This document shows, in pieces, positions 32,301 through 42,193 of a DNA stretch of 43,984 nt (positions are counted from its first letter, which is position 1; each line of letters begins with the position of its first letter). A program made the position numbers and the translations under genes. Source of the stretch: DATHSY01 sp046729855 (GTDB lineage Bacteria > Actinomycetota > UBA4738 > HRBIN12). The notes under the pieces were generated by a model. That model did no database searches. It saw nothing but the letters and a program-made list of their open reading frames with translations, and was not told where the DNA came from. The stretch is taken from positions 1 to 43,984 of the forward strand of contig JBKPHM010000070.1 in NCBI GenBank assembly GCA_046729855.1. Reading direction: 5' to 3'.

Positions 32301-33500
32301 GTGACACTCCGCACGCTCGACGCTCTCGGCGACGTCGCCGGGAGACGCGTCTTCGTCCGCGTCGACTTCAACGTTCCGCTCAAGGACGGCCGGGTCGAGA
32401 ACGATGCCCGGATCCGCGCGACCGTGCCGACGCTCGGCGAGCTGATCGGTCGCGGCGCCGCGCTGGTGGTCGCGTCCCACCTCGGCCGGCCGAAGGGACA
32501 CGTCCGGGACGAGCTGCGGATGGCGCCGGTCGCGGTCCCACTGGGAGAGCTGCTCGGCCGCGATGTCCGGGCCGCGGACGAGGTCGTCGGAGAGGCCGTG
32601 CGGGCGCTCTGTACGGGCCTCGAGCCGGGCGAGGTCGTGCTGCTCGAGAACCTCCGGTTCGACCCGCGCGAAGAGCGCGACGACGCGCGGTTCGCGGCCG
32701 AGCTCGCGGAGCTCGCGGACGTGTACGTCGACGATGCGTTTGGCGCGGTGCATCGCGCACACGCGTCCGTGTCGGCGCTGCCGCAGCGGTTCCTCCAGAC
32801 CGACCGGCCGATCGCCGGCGGGCGGTTGCTGCAGCGCGAGGTCGAGGCGCTGTCGCGTCTGCTCGGCGAGCCGGAACGGCCGTACGTGGCGGTCCTCGGC
32901 GGCGCGAAGGTCTCCGACAAGCTCTCGACGATCGGCACGCTCGTCGAGAAGGTGGATGCGCTCCTGATCGGCGGGGCGATGGCGTTCACGTTCATCGCGG
33001 CCGACGGCGGACGGATCGGCGACAGCCTCGTCGAGCCGGAGCGGTTCGAGGACGTCCGCGCCGCGAGGCGGCGCGCCGACGAGCGCGGCGTCGTGATCCA
33101 GCTCCCCGAGGACGTGGTGGCCGCGTCCGAGGTCGCCCTCGAGGCCAAGCGCACGACCGTCCCGGCCCCACAGGTGCCGAACGGCCAGAAGGGTCTCGAT
33201 ATCGGTCCGCGGACCGTCGAGGAGTTCGCGCGCTCGATCGCCGACGCCAGGACGATCCTGTGGAACGGGCCGATGGGCGTGTTTGAGCTCGAGCCGTTCT
33301 CGGCGGGGACCCGGGGCGTTGGGACGGCGATCGCGGGCGCCTCGGCGTACGCGGTGGCCGGTGGCGGCGACAGCCTGCTCGCGATCAAACGGTTCGGGCT
33401 CGAGGACGGGTTCGACCATCTCTCGACCGGCGGAGGCGCCAGCCTCGAGTTCATCGAGGGGCGTGAGCTGCCGGGAATCGCCGTCCTCGAGGAGGCGTGA
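32301..33500 (+). CDS. pgk: Phosphoglycerate kinase
   Basis: A 399-residue phosphoglycerate kinase that makes ATP from 1,3-bisphosphoglycerate. Recognisable segments are FVRVDFNVPLKDGRVEND, VASHLGRPKGH, LLENLRFDPREE, YVDDAFGAVHRAHAS, VLGGAKVSDKLSTI, LIGGAMAFTF, WNGPMGVFELEPF and the C-terminal nucleotide loop STGGGASLEF. I use the GTG at 32301, four bases after the gap stop; the frame is open upstream but only as a shadow of gap. The stop overlaps the tpiA ATG. Length is normal for the family. Confidence 0.96.
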   Translation: MTLRTLDALGDVAGRRVFVRVDFNVPLKDGRVENDARIRATVPTLGELIGRGAALVVASHLGRPKGHVRDELRMAPVAVPLGELLGRDVRAADEVVGEAVRALCTGLEPGEVVLLENLRFDPREERDDARFAAELAELADVYVDDAFGAVHRAHASVSALPQRFLQTDRPIAGGRLLQREVEALSRLLGEPERPYVAVLGGAKVSDKLSTIGTLVEKVDALLIGGAMAFTFIAADGGRIGDSLVEPERFEDVRAARRRADERGVVIQLPEDVVAASEVALEAKRTTVPAPQVPNGQKGLDIGPRTVEEFARSIADARTILWNGPMGVFELEPFSAGTRGVGTAIAGASAYAVAGGGDSLLAIKRFGLEDGFDHLSTGGGASLEFIEGRELPGIAVLEEA

Positions 33501-34267
33501 TGGCTCGCCGACCGATCATCGCGGCCAACTGGAAGATGCACAAGACGCACCTCGAGGCCATCCGCGACGTCCAGAAGCTCTCGTACCTTCTCGACAAGGA
33601 CGACGCCGAACGGGTCGAGGTCGTGATCTGTCCGGCGTTCACGGCGCTTCGGGCCGTGCAGACGCTGATCGACAGCGACCGGCTGCCGTTCGGACTGGGC
33701 GCGCAGAACGTCCACTGGGAGGAGCAGGGCGCCTTCACGGGCGAGGTCTCGGCGCCGATGCTGCAGGCGTTGAAGTGTTCCTACGTGATCGTCGGCCACT
33801 CCGAGCGGCGCCAGCTGTTCGGCGAGACCGACGAGACCGTGAACAGGAAGGTCCGCGCCGTGTTCGGGCACGGGATGACGCCGATCCTGTGCGTCGGCGA
33901 GTCCCTCGAGGAGCGCGACCTGGGCAACACCTTCGAGAAGGTGACCGGCCAGATCCGCCAGGCCCTGCAGAACGTCGGTGCGGACAACGCCGCCCGGATC
34001 GTGATCGCGTACGAGCCGATCTGGGCGATCGGGACCGGCCGCAACGCCGAGCCGGCCGACGCCGGAGAGGTCATCGATGCGATCCGGGGCACGCTAGCGG
34101 AGCTGTATCCGAGGGAGCTCGCCGACGCCGTACGGATCCAGTACGGCGGCAGCGTCAAGGCGGGGAACATCCGCGACTTCATGGCGCATCCGGACATCGA
34201 CGGCGCGCTGGTGGGCGGCGCGAGCCTGGACCCCGAGGAGTTCGCCCTGATCGTGAAGTACCGCTAG
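33500..34267 (+). CDS. tpiA: Triosephosphate isomerase
   Basis: A 255-residue TIM-barrel enzyme interconverting dihydroxyacetone phosphate and glyceraldehyde 3-phosphate. Lys12 is in AANWKM, catalytic His100 in VGHSERR, catalytic Glu172 in AYEPIWAIGTG, and the phosphate-binding loops are GGSVKAGN and LVGGASLD. The ATG at 33500 has GGAGG four bases upstream and overlaps the pgk stop; a GTG at 33497 is one codon earlier but too close to the Shine-Dalgarno. The GAP-producing and GAP-consuming enzymes are thus made together. Confidence 0.96.
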   Translation: MARRPIIAANWKMHKTHLEAIRDVQKLSYLLDKDDAERVEVVICPAFTALRAVQTLIDSDRLPFGLGAQNVHWEEQGAFTGEVSAPMLQALKCSYVIVGHSERRQLFGETDETVNRKVRAVFGHGMTPILCVGESLEERDLGNTFEKVTGQIRQALQNVGADNAARIVIAYEPIWAIGTGRNAEPADAGEVIDAIRGTLAELYPRELADAVRIQYGGSVKAGNIRDFMAHPDIDGALVGGASLDPEEFALIVKYR

Positions 34268-34275
34268 GAGGCGCC

Positions 34276-35538
34276 GTGGACCGGATCCTCTACGTGTGTC
34301 TCGACGGGCTCGGCGACGACCCGATCCCCGCGCTCGGCGACCGCACCCCGCTCGAGGCCGCGGCGACGCCGAATCTCGACCGGCTCGCGAGGACCGGGGC
34401 CACCGGCACCGTCGTGACGGTCGGGGAGGGGATCGCGCCGGAATCCGACATCGCGGTGTTCGCGATCCTCGGCTACGACCCCCGCGAGGAGCACCCAGGC
34501 CGGGGCGTCGTCGAGGCGGTCGGCGCGGGCATGGACTTCCGGGACGGCGACCTCGCGCACCGGGTGAACTTCGCGACGGCCGAGTGGCCGACGATCGTGG
34601 ACCGTCGCGTCGGCCGGGACCTGTCGTCCGACGAGGCGCGGGCCCTCGCGGCCGAGGTGAACGAGCGGCTCCGGCTTGCCGGGGCGACGTTCGAGCTGCG
34701 GGCGACCGTGGAACACCGCGGGGCGCTGGTGATCAGGTCGGAGGGGGGGCCGCTCTCGGCCGAGATCACGAACACCGACCCGGCCTACGCGAAGGAGGGG
34801 TCGCTCGGGGTCGCGCTGGAGACGTTCTCGCCAGAGGTCGCCTGGTCCGAACCCCTGGAGGACTCCGACGGGGCGCGGCGGGCCGCCGAGCTCACCAACG
34901 CGTTCGTCGAGGGCTCCGCGAAGATCCTCGACGACTCGGAGATCAACGCGCGGCGTCGGCGGGCGGGCAAGCTCCCCGGGAACCTGATCCTCACCCGCGA
35001 CGCCGGCGATCACCGACCGGCGCTGGAGCCGATCGACCGGCGGTTCGGGGCTCGGTGGGGATGCTTCGTGGAGATGCCCGTCGAGCGCGGCATCGCGATC
35101 TTGCTCGGGATGGAGCCGGTCGACGCGCCGCGTCTGTCGGACGAGACCGCCTACGCGCGGTGGGCCGAGCTCGCGGCCCAGGCGCTCCAGAGCTTCGACG
35201 CCGTATACGCCCACATCAAGGGGCCCGACGTGCCGGCGCACGACGGCCGGGCCGAGGACAAGCGGGACGTGATCGAGCTGATCGACCGCGCGTTCTTCGG
35301 CGACGTGCTGCCGCGCCTGGATCTCGGCCAGACGATCGTCGCAGTCACGGCGGACCACTCGACGTCCTGCGTCCGCAAGGCCCACACCGCCGACGCGGTC
35401 CCGCTCGTGCTGAGCGGCGGCTCGGTCGCCGCCGACGGGACGGAGGCCTTCGGCGAGCGGGCCTGCACGGAAGGCGTGCTCGGCCGGCTCCGCGGCGTCG
35501 ACATCCTCCGCCAGGTCGTTGAGGTCGCGGCGGGCTGA
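34276..35538 (+). CDS. apgM: Cofactor-independent phosphoglycerate mutase, archaeal type
   Basis: A 420-residue member of the alkaline phosphatase superfamily in the archaeal-type 2,3-bisphosphoglycerate-independent mutase (ApgM) group, which converts 3- to 2-phosphoglycerate. Metal-site Asp10 is in VCLDGLGDDP. The likely phosphate-carrying Ser57 is in PESDIAVFAILGYDP. HIKGPDVPAHDGRAEDKRDV and TADHSTSC provide further metal ligands. The GTG at 34276 follows GGAGG by four bases and lies eight bases after the tpiA stop. Most actinobacteria I know carry a cofactor-dependent mutase elsewhere; here the archaeal type completes a lower-glycolysis operon. Twin hairpins directly follow the stop. Confidence 0.9.
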   Translation: MDRILYVCLDGLGDDPIPALGDRTPLEAAATPNLDRLARTGATGTVVTVGEGIAPESDIAVFAILGYDPREEHPGRGVVEAVGAGMDFRDGDLAHRVNFATAEWPTIVDRRVGRDLSSDEARALAAEVNERLRLAGATFELRATVEHRGALVIRSEGGPLSAEITNTDPAYAKEGSLGVALETFSPEVAWSEPLEDSDGARRAAELTNAFVEGSAKILDDSEINARRRRAGKLPGNLILTRDAGDHRPALEPIDRRFGARWGCFVEMPVERGIAILLGMEPVDAPRLSDETAYARWAELAAQALQSFDAVYAHIKGPDVPAHDGRAEDKRDVIELIDRAFFGDVLPRLDLGQTIVAVTADHSTSCVRKAHTADAVPLVLSGGSVAADGTEAFGERACTEGVLGRLRGVDILRQVVEVAAG

Positions 35539-35574
35539 GCGGCTCGGCCGGAAGCCGCAGGTCCGGAGGCCTGC
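35539..35574 (+). terminator. Twin hairpins after the glycolytic operon
   Basis: GCGGCT-cggccgga-AGCCGC (35539-35558) starts immediately after the apgM stop and is followed by GCAGG-tccggagg-CCTGC (35557-35574), which shares two bases with it. No T-run follows, so intrinsic termination is uncertain, but the position supports a terminator. Confidence 0.45.
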
Positions 35575-35626
35575 GTATATCCCCATGGATCCACAGCCGC
35601 CGAGCGCGCATCGCGCCAGGACGGGC

Positions 35627-35632
35627 TAGGAT
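35627..35632 (+). promoter_or_regulatory. -10 box of the peptide importer operon
   Basis: TAGGAT, with a start near 35639 and a leader of about 25 nt containing GGGGGAAC before the GTG at 35664. Confidence 0.45.
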
Positions 35633-35663
35633 TTCGCCGACGGCCCGGCGACGCTGGGGGAAC

Positions 35664-36671
35664 GTGGACAGGACGCAGGTAACGTCGGAACCCGAGCAGC
35701 AAGCGCCGCCGGCAGGTGGCGAGGCGATCGCCGCTCCGCCCGCCATCGCTGGCCGCAGCCCGTGGCAGATCTTCCGGCGTCGCTTCCGGCAGGACAGGTT
35801 CGCCGTGGCCGGCCTCGTGTTCGTGATCGTCATGGTCGTCCTGGCGCTGGGCGCGCCCCTGATCGCAGGTCTGGTCGGCCACGGACCGAACGACGTGTCG
35901 TACCTGCGTGAGATGACGTATCCGGACGGGCTTCCCAAGGGACCAAACTTCGAGCTCAAGTTCTACTTCGGTGCCGACTCCGCCGCCCGCGACGTCTTCG
36001 TCCGAGTGATCTACGGCGCCAGGACCTCGCTCACGGTCGCGTTCTTGGCGACCGGGATCGCGCTCCTGATCGGCGTCTCGGTCGGGCTGGCAGCGGGCTT
36101 CTACCGCGGCAAGGTCGACACCTTCCTGTCCCGCACGATCGACGTCGTCTTCTCACTCCCGATCCTGATCCTGGCCCTCGGGCTCGCCTCGGCATGCGGT
36201 GCAACGAAGACTGGCTGTTTGTTCGGGCTGCTCAAGCCCGGCCTGTTCCTCGTGAGCGCGATCATCGGGCTCTTCAGCTGGCCCTACATCGCGCGCATCG
36301 TGCGTGGCCAGATCCTCTCGTTGCGTGAGAAAGAGTTCATCGAGTCGTCGCGTGCGATGGGTGCCGGCAACCTGAGGATCATGGTGCGCGAGCTCCTGCC
36401 GAACGTTGCCGCACCGATCATCGTGTACACGACGCTGATCATCCCGAACAACATCCTGTTCGAGGCCGCACTGTCGTTCCTCGGGGTCGGCGTTCCCGAC
36501 ACGACGCCGTCGTGGGGCAGGATGCTGGCCGACGCCGCCGACATCTTCACGTTCGCGTGGTGGCTGATGCTGTTCCCCGGCTTGTTCCTGTTCGCCACGA
36601 CGCTCGCGTTCAACATGGTTGGGGATGGTCTGCGCGATGCGCTCGACCCCCGGACCACCGTGACTACGTAG
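35664..36671 (+). CDS. Peptide/nickel-type ABC transporter permease, OppC/DppC family
   Basis: A 335-residue permease. A cytoplasmic Pro/Ala-rich head is followed by the family N-terminal block SPWQIFRRRFRQDRFAVAGL, about six membrane helices, GADSAARDVFVRVIYGARTS and the EAA loop EFIESSRAMGAGNLRIMVRE. It ends in FLGVGVPDTTPSWGRML and VGDGLRDALDPRT, typical of OppC/DppC. It pairs with the OppB-type permease at 38749 to form the channel for short peptides or related solutes. Placing the C permease first, before the binding protein, is an unusual order. The start is GTG. Confidence 0.92.
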   Translation: MDRTQVTSEPEQQAPPAGGEAIAAPPAIAGRSPWQIFRRRFRQDRFAVAGLVFVIVMVVLALGAPLIAGLVGHGPNDVSYLREMTYPDGLPKGPNFELKFYFGADSAARDVFVRVIYGARTSLTVAFLATGIALLIGVSVGLAAGFYRGKVDTFLSRTIDVVFSLPILILALGLASACGATKTGCLFGLLKPGLFLVSAIIGLFSWPYIARIVRGQILSLREKEFIESSRAMGAGNLRIMVRELLPNVAAPIIVYTTLIIPNNILFEAALSFLGVGVPDTTPSWGRMLADAADIFTFAWWLMLFPGLFLFATTLAFNMVGDGLRDALDPRTTVTT

Positions 36672-36787
36672 CAAGGTGTGAGGGCAGATCGCGGCCGACG
36701 CCGCGGCAGAGGGGCGCCGAGCGCGCGGGAAGGAGGAGATCGAGCCGGATGCGCTTCGTGATGCACCGCGAGAGAGGGAGGGAGAGC

Positions 36788-38677
36788 ATGAAACCGTTGA
36801 AGAGGGTGGTCGTCCTCGTAGCCGTCCTGGGACTCGTCGCCGCAGCGTGCGGCGGCGGGGAAACGGAGGAGGGCGGCGAGGAGCCGACCGGCGGGGAGAT
36901 CCAGAGCGGAGGCACACTCGAGCTCGCGCTCCTCGCCGACGTCGAACACGCGTACGACCCGGGGAAGGAGTACTCGGCCCTGTCGTTCGAGTTCTTCCGC
37001 TGCTGCCTGACGCGGACCCTGTACTCGACGAACGGCCTGGCCGGCCCCGACGGCGGCGCCGAGCTTCAGCCAGACCTCGCCGAGGGGGATCCAGAGGTCT
37101 CGGCCGACGGCCTCACGTACACGTTCACGATCAAGTCAGGCGTGCACTATTCGCCGCCGCTCGAGGACGTGGAGGTCACGGCCCAGGACTTCGCCCGGGC
37201 GCTGATGCGCGAGTCCGACCCGCAGGCCTCGGCCGAGGGGTATTCCTTCTACTACTCCGAGAGCGGGGGCTTCGGCGGGATCGTCGGGTTCGACAAGGCC
37301 GAGGGCGGCCCGATCGAGGGCGTCGAGACGCCTGACGACCACACGCTGGTGATCACGCTGAACCAGCCCTCCGGCGACTTCCCGTGGCGGATGACCATGC
37401 CCGCGACCGCTCCGATCCCGCCAAACCCGGACGACCCGGATGCGCCGCTCGGGATCGCCGAGGGCCACACCAAGGACTTCGGTCGGTTCCTCGTCGGCAC
37501 CGGTCCGTACATGTTCGCGGGCGCGGCGGACCTGGACTTCTCGGTCCCGGCCGACGAGCAGGAGGAGAACTCCGGCTACGTCCCCGGCCGTTCGTACAAG
37601 CTGATCCGCAACCCGTCCTGGGTGAAGGACGCCAACGACGAGCTGCGGCCGGCGTACGTCGACGAGATCAACGTCCAGATCGGCGGCACGACCAAGGTCC
37701 TGTCGAACGCGGTTGACACCGGTGAGATCGACATGGAGCTCGACGGCGTCCCGCCGGCCGAGCAGATCCGCGCCTACCAGGCGGATCCCGAGCGGGAGGA
37801 TCAGGTCCACTCCAACCCCTCCGACGGTGTGCGGTACATCGCCCTGAACATCGCCGAGCCGCCGTTCGACGACATCCACGTCCGCAAGGCGCTGTCGCTG
37901 GTGATGGACAAGGACGGCCTGCGGCGGACGAGGGGAGGCGAGCTATTCGGCGATATCGCGGGTCACTTCATCATCCCGTCGTTGCTCGGGGGTGAGCTCG
38001 AGGGCTACGACCCGTACGCGACGCCGAACTCGGCCGGCGACGTCGAGGCCGCGATGGAGGAGATGAAGCAGTCGGCCTACGACAGCGACCAGGACGGGAT
38101 CTGCGACGATCCCGTGTGCGAGGGCATCCTCACGCCCACGGACAGCGCCGACCCGTACCCGGCCCAGAACCCGATCATCGTCGACGCGGCGAAGAAGATC
38201 GGGCTCGAGCTCGACGTGCGCAGCGGCGACCGGTACACGTTCATGTACGACAAGTGCCTGGATCCGGCCTCGCACTGGGGCGTCTGCCCCAGCGTGGGCT
38301 GGTTCAAGGACTTCCCGGACGCCGTCACATGGGGACCGCTGTTCACGTCGGCCTCGATCGGGCCGGCGGGCTGCTGCAACTACTCGCTCGTCGGCGCGTC
38401 GCCGGACTTCCTGAAGGAGAACGGCTACACGGTCACGGACGTCCCGAGCGTGGACGACCAGTTCTCGGAGTGCGCGGCAACGCCGGTGGGCGCCGAGCGG
38501 TACACGTGCTTCGCGGAGCTCGACCGGACGATCATGGAGGACATCGTTCCGGTGATCCCGTTCCTGTTCGACAACGACGTCGACCTCGTGGGTGATCGGC
38601 TCGTGAACTACACGTACGACCAGTCCGCCGGGCTCATGTCGCTGGACCACGTCGCCCTCGCGGGAGGCGGGGCCTAG
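36788..38677 (+). CDS. Peptide ABC transporter substrate-binding lipoprotein (family 5)
   Basis: A 629-residue solute-binding protein of family 5 (OppA/DppA type). I chose the ATG at 36788, preceded by GAGGGAGGGAG, giving MKPLKRVVVLVAVLGLVAAA with Cys21 as the lipidated residue. An earlier ATG at 36749 would add 13 residues. Family features are LQPDLAEGDPEVSADGLTYT, the HIRKALSLVMD-like segment IHVRKALSLVMDKDGL, and DLDFSVPA. An inserted calcium-type loop, SDQDGICDDPVCEG, occurs near residue 432-445. It probably feeds peptides to the OppB/OppC channel. A GC-rich hairpin follows the gene. Confidence 0.9.
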   Translation: MKPLKRVVVLVAVLGLVAAACGGGETEEGGEEPTGGEIQSGGTLELALLADVEHAYDPGKEYSALSFEFFRCCLTRTLYSTNGLAGPDGGAELQPDLAEGDPEVSADGLTYTFTIKSGVHYSPPLEDVEVTAQDFARALMRESDPQASAEGYSFYYSESGGFGGIVGFDKAEGGPIEGVETPDDHTLVITLNQPSGDFPWRMTMPATAPIPPNPDDPDAPLGIAEGHTKDFGRFLVGTGPYMFAGAADLDFSVPADEQEENSGYVPGRSYKLIRNPSWVKDANDELRPAYVDEINVQIGGTTKVLSNAVDTGEIDMELDGVPPAEQIRAYQADPEREDQVHSNPSDGVRYIALNIAEPPFDDIHVRKALSLVMDKDGLRRTRGGELFGDIAGHFIIPSLLGGELEGYDPYATPNSAGDVEAAMEEMKQSAYDSDQDGICDDPVCEGILTPTDSADPYPAQNPIIVDAAKKIGLELDVRSGDRYTFMYDKCLDPASHWGVCPSVGWFKDFPDAVTWGPLFTSASIGPAGCCNYSLVGASPDFLKENGYTVTDVPSVDDQFSECAATPVGAERYTCFAELDRTIMEDIVPVIPFLFDNDVDLVGDRLVNYTYDQSAGLMSLDHVALAGGGA

Positions 38678-38696
38678 GGCGAGCGACCTCGGGGGA

Positions 38697-38724
38697 GGGG
38701 GCGGCCCCCGAAATCGGCCGCCCC
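38697..38724 (+). terminator. GC-rich hairpin between binding protein and OppB genes
   Basis: GGGGCGGCC (38697-38705) pairs perfectly with GGCCGCCCC (38716-38724) around a 10-base loop. No T-run follows. It may attenuate transcription or protect the upstream mRNA, so the binding protein is made in excess, before a separate -10 box at 38735. Confidence 0.4.
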
Positions 38725-38734
38725 CCCCCGGGGG

Positions 38735-38740
38735 TACAGT
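38735..38740 (+). promoter_or_regulatory. -10 box of the OppB-OppD-OppF genes
   Basis: TACAGT, eight bases before the ATG at 38749, fits the leaderless pattern. Neither a -35 hexamer nor a Shine-Dalgarno is evident. Confidence 0.35.
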
Positions 38741-38748
38741 GAGGCGCG

Positions 38749-39720
38749 ATGGGCCGCTATCTCATCCGGCGGGTTCTCTTCCTCATCCTCGTCTTGTTCG
38801 TCGTGTCGCTCCTCACGTTCATCATCTTCATGAAGCTCCCGGCGGGCGACCCCGCCCGCCGTCTCGCCGGGCGCTCGACCACGCCGGAGACGCTCGCGGA
38901 GATCCGGCACAGCGTCGGGCTGGATCAGCCGCTGTGGGTCCAGTACGGCCGGTTCGCGAAGGGTCTGATCCCGTGGCCGGGATGGTTCCTGAACGAGGAC
39001 GTGTATTACTCGTGGGCGAACAACGTGCCGGTGAAGGAGGAGCTCTTCAGTCGCATCCCGAAGACGGTCGTGCTCGCGCTCGGCGCGGCGGGGGTGTGGC
39101 TCATCGTGGGGATCCCGATCGGCATCATCTCTGCGATCAAGCGACGATCGGTCTTCGACCGTGCGGGGATGGTGTTCGCCCTGATCGGCGTGTCGGCACC
39201 CGTCTTCTGGCTCGCATACCTTTTCCTGTTCGTCTTCTGGTACAAGCTCCACTTGCTTCCGGGGATCAACCTCCCGATCGACGAGACACTCTGGGAGTCG
39301 ATCGCGCGGGGTCGTTTCGTCCTCCCGTGGATCGTCCTCGCGCTGGCCTTCGCGGCGTTCTACGCCCGCATGGTGCGCGGCAACCTGATCGAGACGATGA
39401 GCGAGGACTACATCCGGACGGCCCGGGCGAAAGGCCTCTCCGAACGCAAGGTGATCTTCCGACACGGGCTCCGGTCGGCACTCACGCCTGTCGTCACGAT
39501 GCTGGGGCTGGACCTCGCCACGCTGCTCGGGGGCGCGGTGATCACCGAGACGATCTTTGCGATCCCCGGCGTCGGGCAGTACCTGCTCCTCTCGGTGTCG
39601 AGCGCGAACTTCCCGGGCGTGATGGGCGTCACGCTGCTCGCCGCGTTCTTCATCGTCACCGCCAATCTGGTCGTCGACGTGGTCTACGCGTTCCTCGACC
39701 CGCGAGTGCGGTACACGTGA
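38749..39720 (+). CDS. Peptide ABC transporter permease, OppB/DppB family
   Basis: A 323-residue permease with about six helices. The first, YLIRRVLFLILVLFVVSLLT, is the classic DppB/OppB N-terminus, followed by MKLPAGDPARRLAG and LGLDQPLWVQYGRF-type sequence (here VGLDQPLWVQYGRF). The EAA loop is DYIRTARAKGLSERKVIFRH, and the end, GGAVITETIFAIPGVGQYLL then VYAFLDPRVRY, is standard. It pairs with the OppC-type protein at 35664. An extra periplasmic stretch of about 30 residues (KGLIPWPGWFLNEDVYYSWA) precedes the second helix, as in some actinobacterial members. OppD and OppF follow directly. Confidence 0.93.
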   Translation: MGRYLIRRVLFLILVLFVVSLLTFIIFMKLPAGDPARRLAGRSTTPETLAEIRHSVGLDQPLWVQYGRFAKGLIPWPGWFLNEDVYYSWANNVPVKEELFSRIPKTVVLALGAAGVWLIVGIPIGIISAIKRRSVFDRAGMVFALIGVSAPVFWLAYLFLFVFWYKLHLLPGINLPIDETLWESIARGRFVLPWIVLALAFAAFYARMVRGNLIETMSEDYIRTARAKGLSERKVIFRHGLRSALTPVVTMLGLDLATLLGGAVITETIFAIPGVGQYLLLSVSSANFPGVMGVTLLAAFFIVTANLVVDVVYAFLDPRVRYT

Positions 39721-39732
39721 GCGGAACCCAAC

Positions 39733-40742
39733 GTGCCTGAGCCCCTGCTGGAGGTCAAGGACCTTAGGGTGCACTTCCAGACCGACGACGGCCTGGTCAA
39801 GGCGGTCGACGGCGTCAGCTTCAGCCTGGAGCCCGGTGAGACGCTGGGCGTGGTCGGGGAGTCGGGGTCGGGCAAGTCCGTCACGTTCTTGACCGTGATG
39901 GGGCTGATCGCGTCCGAGAACGCCATGGTCGAAGGGCAGGTGATCTTCCAGGGACAGGACCTGCTCCAGCTCCCCAAGGACGAGATGCGCACGATCCGCG
40001 GGGCGAAGATCTCGATGATCTTCCAGGACCCGATGACGTCGCTGCACCCGTTCTACAAGGTGGGGTACCAGATCACGGAGGCGATCCGGGCGCACCGCTC
40101 GGTGTCGAAGCGCGAGGCCCGCGATCAGGCGATCGAGATGCTCCGTCGGGTCGGGATCTCGAGACCCGACGAGCGCGTCGACCAGTACCCGCACGAGTTC
40201 TCCGGAGGGATGCGGCAACGCGCGAAGATCGCGATGGCGCTCTCCCTCAACCCAGACCTGCTGATCGCCGACGAGCCGACGACGGCCCTGGACGTGACCG
40301 TTCAGGCCCAGATCCTCGAGCTGATCGACCGCATGAAGGAGGAGTTCAACGCGGCCGTCGTGATCATCACGCACGACCTCGGCGTCGTCGCCGAGCACTG
40401 CGACGACATCCAGGTGATGTACGCGGGCCGGATCGTGGAGTTCGGCGATCGGCGCGACATCTACTACGACGCGCACCACCCGTACACGTGGGGGCTCCTG
40501 CGCTCGATCGCCCGGCTGGACGAGGCCCGGCAGCAACGGCTGCAGCCGATCAAGGGACTCCCGCCCAGCCTGATCTTCGTACCGGCCGGATGCCCCTTCC
40601 ATCCGCGATGCCCGTACGTCTTCGACCGCTGCCCCGTCGACGTTCCCGACCTCCTGTCCCCGGACGGGCACCACGCGTCGGCATGCCACCTTTCCCTCGT
40701 GGACAAGGAGCGGATCTTCCACGAAGAGGTGATGGTGCGCCG

Positions 40743-40746
<4 letters not shown>
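39733..40746 (+). CDS. Peptide ABC transporter ATP-binding protein, OppD/DppD family
   Basis: A 337-residue ATPase. Walker A is GESGSGKSV, the Q-loop is MIFQDPMTSLHPF, the signature is FSGGMRQRAKIAMAL, Walker B is LLIADEPTTALDVT and the switch is ITHDLGVVAEH. The C-terminal oligopeptide-binding extension holds GCPFHPRCPYVFDRC and a later cysteine, the set known to bind an iron-sulfur cluster in DppD. The GTG at 39733 lies 12 bases after the OppB stop. The stop overlaps the OppF start at 40743. Confidence 0.94.
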
Positions 40747-41837
<1,091 letters not shown>

Positions 41838-41848
41838 ACTGCGGAATC

Positions 41849-42076
41849 GTGCTCGACGTCATCGCCCTCGTGCTGAACATCCTCGCGTCCCTGTTCCTGA
41901 TCGTGTTCATCCTGCTCCACAGCGGCCGCGGGAGCGGGCTGTCGGAGATGTTCGGCGGCGCAAGCAGCCTCGCCGGCGGCACCGCCCTGGAGCGGCGGCT
42001 CGACCGGATCACGGTAGCCACGGCCATCGTCTTCGGCCTGACCACGCTCTGGCTGTCGTACAGCTGGGGCAAGTAG
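41849..42076 (+). CDS. secG: Preprotein translocase subunit SecG
   Basis: A 75-residue protein with two membrane helices (about 2-23 and 51-70) separated by the conserved loop HSGRGSGLSEMFGGASSLAG, the SecG signature. SecG assists protein export through SecYE. The gene starts at GTG 41849; the longer frame upstream is a shadow of the OppF gene. In actinobacteria secG normally follows tpiA directly; here the phosphoglycerate mutase and peptide importer genes lie between them. A stem-loop follows the stop. Confidence 0.93.
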   Translation: MLDVIALVLNILASLFLIVFILLHSGRGSGLSEMFGGASSLAGGTALERRLDRITVATAIVFGLTTLWLSYSWGK

Positions 42077-42087
42077 GCGCTCCACCC

Positions 42088-42119
42088 GGCTGGGATGCGG
42101 GCGGCAACCCCATCCGGCC
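42088..42119 (+). terminator. Stem-loop after secG
   Basis: GGC, GGATG and GGG (42088-42101) pair with CCC, CATCC and GCC (42108-42119) around the loop CGGCAA, with small bulges. About 11 pairs form, with no T-run. The position just after secG supports a terminator. Confidence 0.45.
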
Positions 42120-42128
42120 TCCCCCTAC

Positions 42129-42165
42129 GTATGACCTCGTAGCAGGTGCGTTATGTGGTATGACC
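42129..42165 (+). promoter_or_regulatory. Direct repeat upstream of the last binding-protein gene
   Basis: GTATGACC occurs at 42129-42136 and 42158-42165. TTATGT (42151-42156) between them could be a -10 box. Spacing of 29 bases, roughly three helical turns, would suit a regulator binding one face. Confidence 0.3.
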
Positions 42166-42193
42166 AGCGGCAACTCGATGGGAGGGAGGTCGG

